Shown: positions 60,137 to 64,000 of the stretch, one piece after another
Layout of the letters: every line of letters starts with the position of its first letter
Position numbering within the stretch: the first letter of the stretch is position 1
DNA from: Symbiodinium natans
Taxonomy: Eukaryota > Sar > Dinophyceae > Suessiales > Symbiodiniaceae
NCBI GenBank assembly: GCA_905221605.1
Contig: CAJNDS010000324.1
Span: 470,640-534,639 of the forward strand
Direction: 5' to 3'
DNA: 64,000 bases
Position numbers and translations under genes: made by a program
Notes under the pieces: model-generated
What the model saw: only the letters and a program-made list of their open reading frames with translations
The model's database searches: none
What the model was told of the DNA's origin: nothing

Positions 60137-62867
60137 TATAGTGGCGACCCAGCAGTTAGAATATAATTTTTTTTGGCGTTTACCCTCCGCCCAGTACATT
60201 TTTATTTTTTCAAAAAAATTTTACCATCGCGCAAAACTAGCAGTTAGAATATTGTTTTTCCAGAACTAGCAGTTAGAATATTTTCCAGAACTAGCAGTTA
60301 GAATATTTCTTGGCCAAAACTAGCAGTTAGAATATTTTTTCAGAAATTGCAGTCCTTTTTCTCTTTATATCATCGAAACCCTAAACCCTAAACCAGAACC
60401 CTAAACCCTGTATATATATATAAACGCAAAACCCAAAACCCTAAACCCCACACCACACGGGGCAGGGGGGGTGTTTATGCACTTATATATACCGGGTCCG
60501 GTATATGCTGGACCGTGGAGTGCATACACTTCCGTGAAGAAGGCCCCAACCCCCCTGCCCCCAGAAATATTCTATCTGCTGGTTCTGCAAGGAGCTGTGA
60601 AGGCCAGGAAGGCCTGAAAGAGCCCTGAAGAAGGCCCCAACCCCCCTGCCCCCAGAAATATTCTATCTGCGGGTTCTGGAAGGAGCCGTGAAGGCCTGAA
60701 AGAGCCCTGGAGAAGGCCCCAACCCCGCTGCCCCCAGAAATATTCTATCTGCTGGTTCTGCAAGAAGCCGTGAAGGCCAGGAGAAGGCCCCAACCCCCCT
60801 GCCCCCAGAAATATTCTAGCTGCTGGTTCTGCAAGGAGCCGTGAAGGCCAGGAAGGCCTGCAAGAGCCCAAAAAGGCACCGACCCCCCTGTTTTTAGAAA
60901 AAACCTATGTGCTGCTTCTGCAAGCAGCCGTGAAGGCCTGAAAGAGCCCTAAGGCCCCAACCCCCCCCTCTGGGACCCTTAAAATGCCAGGAAGGCCTGA
61001 AGAGGCCTGGAGAAGGCACCCCCCTGCCCCCAGAAATATTCTATCTGCTGGTTCTGCAAGGAGCTGTGAAGGTCAGGAAGGCCTGAAAGAGCCTTGAAGA
61101 AGGCCCCAACCCCCCTGCCCCCAGAAATATTCTATCTGTGAAGGCCTGAAAGAGCCCTGGAGAAGGCCCCAACCCCCTGCCCCCAGAAATATTCTATCTG
61201 GTTCTGCAAGGAGCCGTGAAGGCCAGGAGAAGGCCCCAACCCCCCTGCCCCCAGAAATATTCTACCTGCTGGTTCTGCAAGGAGCCGTGAAGGCCAGGAA
61301 GGCCTGCAAGAGCCCAAAAAGGCCCCGACCCGGAGCCGTGATGAAAGAGCCCTAAGGCCCCAACCTTTTTCTTTTTTGGGACCCTTAAAAGGCCAGGAAG
61401 GCCTGAAGGGGCCTGGAGAAGGCCCCAACCTGCCCCCAGAAATATTCTATCTGCTGGTTCTGCAAGGAGCTGTGAAGGCCAGGAAGGCCTGAAAGAGCCC
61501 TGAAGAAGGCCCCAACCCCCCTGCCCCCAGAAATATTCTATCTGCTGGTTCTGCAAGGAGCCGTGAAGGCTGAAAGAGCCCTGGAGAAGGCCCCAACCCC
61601 CTTGCACCCAGAAATATTCTATCTGCTGGTTGTGAAGGTCAGGAGAAGGCCCCAACCCCCCTGTCCCCAGAAATATTCTACCTGCTGGTTCTGCAAGGAG
61701 CCGTGAAGGCAGGAAGGCCTGCAAGAGCCCAAAAAGGCCCCGACCCCCCTGTTTTTAGAAAAAACCTATCTGCTGGTTCTGCAAAGGAGCCGTGAAGGCC
61801 TGAAAGAGCCCTAAGGCCCCAACCCCCCTCTAGGACCCTTAAAAGGCCAGGAAGGCCTGAAGAGGCCTGGAGAAGGCCCCAACCCCCCTGCCCCCAGAAA
61901 TATTCTATCTGCTGGTTCTGCAAGGAGCTGTGAAGGCCAGGAAGGCCTGAAAGAGCCCTGAAGAAGGCCCCAACCCCCCTGCCCCCAGAAATATTCTATC
62001 TGCTGGTTCTGCAAGGAGCCGTGAAGGCCTGAAAGAGCCCTAAGGCCCCAACCCCTCTCTGGGACCCTTAAAAGGCCAGGAAGGCCTGAAGAGGCCTGGA
62101 GAAGGCCCCAACCCCCCTGCCCCCAGAAATATTCTAGCTGCTGGTTCTGCAAGGAGCCGTGAAGGCCAGGAAGGCCTGAGAGAGGCCTTCGGTGAAAGCT
62201 CAGGACCGTGGTTCCCAGAGTCTAGGGCCCGCAGTGGTACCCTTATTTCTTTCTTAAGGCTTAGCTGCTCAACCATGACCCTGAACCGTAAACCCTATAA
62301 ACCCTAGGAGTATATACATCGTGGAGATTGGAGAGAAATCACAGCCGGACCTGACCCCGAAGCAGACACGCGTCTATGTCTTGACCCTCTAAGGCTCTGC
62401 AACTCTGCGCCCTGTTCTCCAAATTGGGGAATACCCTTTTTGGGGAGTTCGGGTCCAGGGTTCAGGGTTCAGGGTTCAGGGTTTCGGGTTGAGGGTTTAG
62501 GGTTTTAGGGTCTATCAGGGTATTAGGCTATTTCCCAGCGTCCATTTGTAGCACCGCAATGCATTAGGCAAGGAAAGCCCTATTTAGCATGGCTTGCAGC
62601 TTGCGGTTTCGAGTTTCTAGAAGACTCCAAGCCGTAAACCCCGTTTAGTTTTGGCCAAGAATATTTTAATTGCTAGTTTTGGCCAAGAAATATTCTAACT
62701 GCTAGTTCTGGAATAAGAATATTCTAACTGCTGGTTCTGGAAAACAAATATTCTAACTGCTAGTTTTGGCCCGGGGGTAAAATCTGGCCGTTTACCCTCC
62801 GCGCCACAAATATTCTAACTGGTCCCTGCCCGTTTTCCAATATTCTAGCTGCTAGGTCGCCACTATA
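60137..62867. mobile_element. 2.73-kb foldback-like element with perfect 13-bp inverted ends
   Basis: TATAGTGGCGACC (60137-60149) and GGTCGCCACTATA (62855-62867) are perfect inverted ends. The left arm carries about five AGCAGTTAGAATATT motifs (60151-60345); the right arm carries their inverse (62660-62850). The interior repeats the same motif as AATATTCTATCTGCTGGTT in the right-arm orientation. If the ends are TAGTGG/CCACTA, a TA target duplication is possible. No transposase is seen, so any movement would need help. Confidence 0.75.
60543..62180. repeat. Interior tandem repeat of the foldback element
   Basis: About sixteen units of ~100 bp (CCCCCAGAAATATTCTATCT then GCTGGTTCTGCAAGGAGCC and GTGAAGGCC). 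A marker CAAGAGCCCAAAAAGG recurs at 60861, 61307 and 61722, giving a higher-order period of 446 and 415 bp. Minus-strand frames of 78-176 codons (NQQIEYFWGQGGWG units) result from the repeat and are not accepted as genes. Confidence 0.92.
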
Positions 62868-63268
62868 AACCCTGAAACCCTAAATCCTACACCCTAAACC
62901 CTTAAACCCGAAGCCCTAAACCCCAAACCCTAAGCCCTATACACCCTAAACCCTAAACGGTATGGCTCCTCGCGGTCCCCAGCTTCGGGGCAAGAAGGTT
63001 TGGGGTTGCAGTGCAAGGTGTGCCCCCTGGTTCTTCTTAGGCAATGGGGGAAGGAGGTACCCTACAGAATATCACCCTACAGAATATCTGGGTTTAGGGT
63101 GTAGGGTTTAGGGTTTAGGGTTTGGGTTTAGGGGTTTTAAGCGTATATATAGGGGGATATAGGGTACCTCATTCCCTCATTCCCAACAAAGAACAGCCAG
63201 CTGCAAGGAGTGCGGAGTTTACGGGTGTTCGTAGAAGGGCGCTTTGGGAAGAGATGCTCCATGTGGGG

Positions 63269-63339
63269 GGGGGTTTCCGAAATACCGGAATCCTACTACT
63301 TGGGGACTAAATTGGGGGTCCCTTGTTTTCGTAAACCCC
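63269..63339. mobile_element. MITE-like hairpin, family B
   Basis: GGGTTTCCGAAATACCGG faces CCCTTGTTTTCGTAAACCCC. The middle TCCTACTACTTGGGG matches the reverse complement of the copy at 20391. Confidence 0.55.
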
Positions 63340-63381
63340 TATATGAACAGGCATATGAACAGTTCATATGAGCAGTCATCT

Positions 63382-63485
63382 CTTGGAATTGTTGCCCCTT
63401 ATGCTGATAGTCCTTAATCGGGATTATAATAGGGGTACTGTAATCCCTATTAAGGGCTGTTGGAATAAGGGGGGAACATCCCAAG
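63382..63485. mobile_element. MITE-like element, family A, with 6-bp target duplication
   Basis: The 104-bp element has ends CTTGGAATTGTTGCCCCTTAT and ATAAGGGGGGAACATCCCAAG. TCATCT flanks both sides (63376-63381 and 63486-63491). The inner AGTCCTTAATCGGG and CCCTATTAAGGGCTGTT segments match 35814-35921. Confidence 0.8.
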
Positions 63486-63531
63486 TCATCTTTTGGGTCC
63501 CCTACATAAAAACAGCATCCTTGCAAATCAG

Positions 63532-63623
63532 CACCCACAGGAAAGACCCCATATTTGGTCCGATTCCACCAAGACCGGGACTGTGCACATACTTCATAAA
63601 GTGTGCGGAGGACCGCCGGCTCG
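63532..63623 (+). CDS. Candidate 92-bp exon, unknown protein
   Basis: After TTGCAAATCAG the phase-0 frame reads HPQERPHIWSDSTKTGTVHI, then LHKVCGGPPA, to a GTACCC donor (phase 2). A second frame is also open, so the call is tentative. The family A element lies 46 bp upstream. Confidence 0.35.
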
Positions 63624-63649
63624 GTACCCAAAAAACCCAAACGTCGGGT

Positions 63650-63755
63650 GCCTAAACCCTAAACCCTAAACCCTAAACCCTAAACCCTAAACCCTAAACC
63701 CTAAACCCTAAACCCTAAACCCTAAACCCTAAACCCTAAACCCTAAACCCTAAAG
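63650..63755. repeat. CCCTAAA array
   Basis: Fourteen units near the right end of the window; unrelated sequence follows, so this is not a chromosome end. Confidence 0.95.
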
Positions 63756-64000
63756 CATAAGCACCCAAACCCTCATAGCCTTAAGCCAGTTTGGGGGCGC
63801 AGAGTTGTGGTTATAGTGGGGGTTGCCAGTCCCATCTCCTCAACTGGGTGGTTTAGGACTTCCGCAGGCTATTCTTGGAGTGCCAGCCCAGAATCTCAGA
63901 GGGGATGGTTCACCAACCCCTACAATACCCCTACACCCTAAGCCCCTAAGCCTGAATTAACCCTAAACCCTCAACCCCACCCCCAAGTTTCCGTCCCCAG

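Larger units (their letters stand above)
62868..63531. other. Repeats and elements, no supported exon
   Basis: It contains degenerate CCCTAAA units, a one-armed family E copy (about 63140-63184), a family B hairpin and a family A element. Confidence 0.6.

Noticed and set aside
60572-62276. Family of minus-strand frames with IEYFWGQGGWG repeats
   Set aside because: They follow the DNA tandem repeat, break at each irregular unit and have no start or conserved length.
63650-63755. True chromosome end
   Set aside because: Arrays occur in both orientations across the whole window and are followed by unrelated DNA; none is terminal.

Overview
The window looks like nuclear DNA of a eukaryote with a plant/alga/alveolate-type telomere repeat (TTTAGGG), most probably a dinoflagellate. 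The evidence is: hundreds of internal TTTAGGG/CCCTAAA units in both orientations, candidate introns that often begin with GC as well as GT, a head-to-tail tandem array of near-identical protein kinase genes, and no bacterial operon structure. Species is not determinable from the sequence alone. No rRNA, tRNA or CRISPR array was recognised.

Layout. 0-6 kb: telomere-like repeats, one short hairpin element, a ~135-bp minisatellite (about 3.96-4.83 kb) and a repeat-poor stretch with no recognisable gene. 6-56 kb: a very unusual landscape in which short plus-strand open segments (20-170 bp), each with an AG before it and a GT or GC after it, sit like islands between telomere-like arrays and short hairpin transposon-like elements. 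I read these islands as exons of one or more large plus-strand genes. The best supported set is four consecutive phase-0 segments (14.1-19.1 kb) that together spell an FHA (phosphothreonine-binding) domain. Two earlier islands (6.1 and 6.5 kb) resemble the second half of a ubiquitin-like fold. Several neighbouring islands join in matching phase (for example 25.4/25.5, 29.8/30.0/30.5, 36.5/37.8, 44.8/45.0/45.3 and 52.0/52.7 kb). At least two and possibly three inferred introns (79, 90 and about 121 bp) consist almost wholly of telomere repeat.

55.7-60 kb: three tandem copies of an uninterrupted AGC/PDK1-like protein kinase reading frame in ~1.59-kb units; the third copy is cut off after the DWWG motif. 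60.1-62.9 kb: a 2.73-kb element with perfect 13-bp inverted ends, built almost wholly from copies of one short motif and with a ~0.42-kb higher-order repeat. 62.9-64 kb: more telomere-like repeats, two hairpin elements and one candidate exon.

At least six families of ~80-210-bp inverted-repeat elements (MITE-like) were recognised by eye. One family has 6-bp target duplications at three sites. Telomere-like blocks interrupt copies of two families whose other copies lack them, so the blocks appear to have been inserted into existing DNA rather than being old chromosome ends. Exon calls rest on reading frame, splice dinucleotides and phase only; no homology search or transcript data was available, and single short exons may be wrong.
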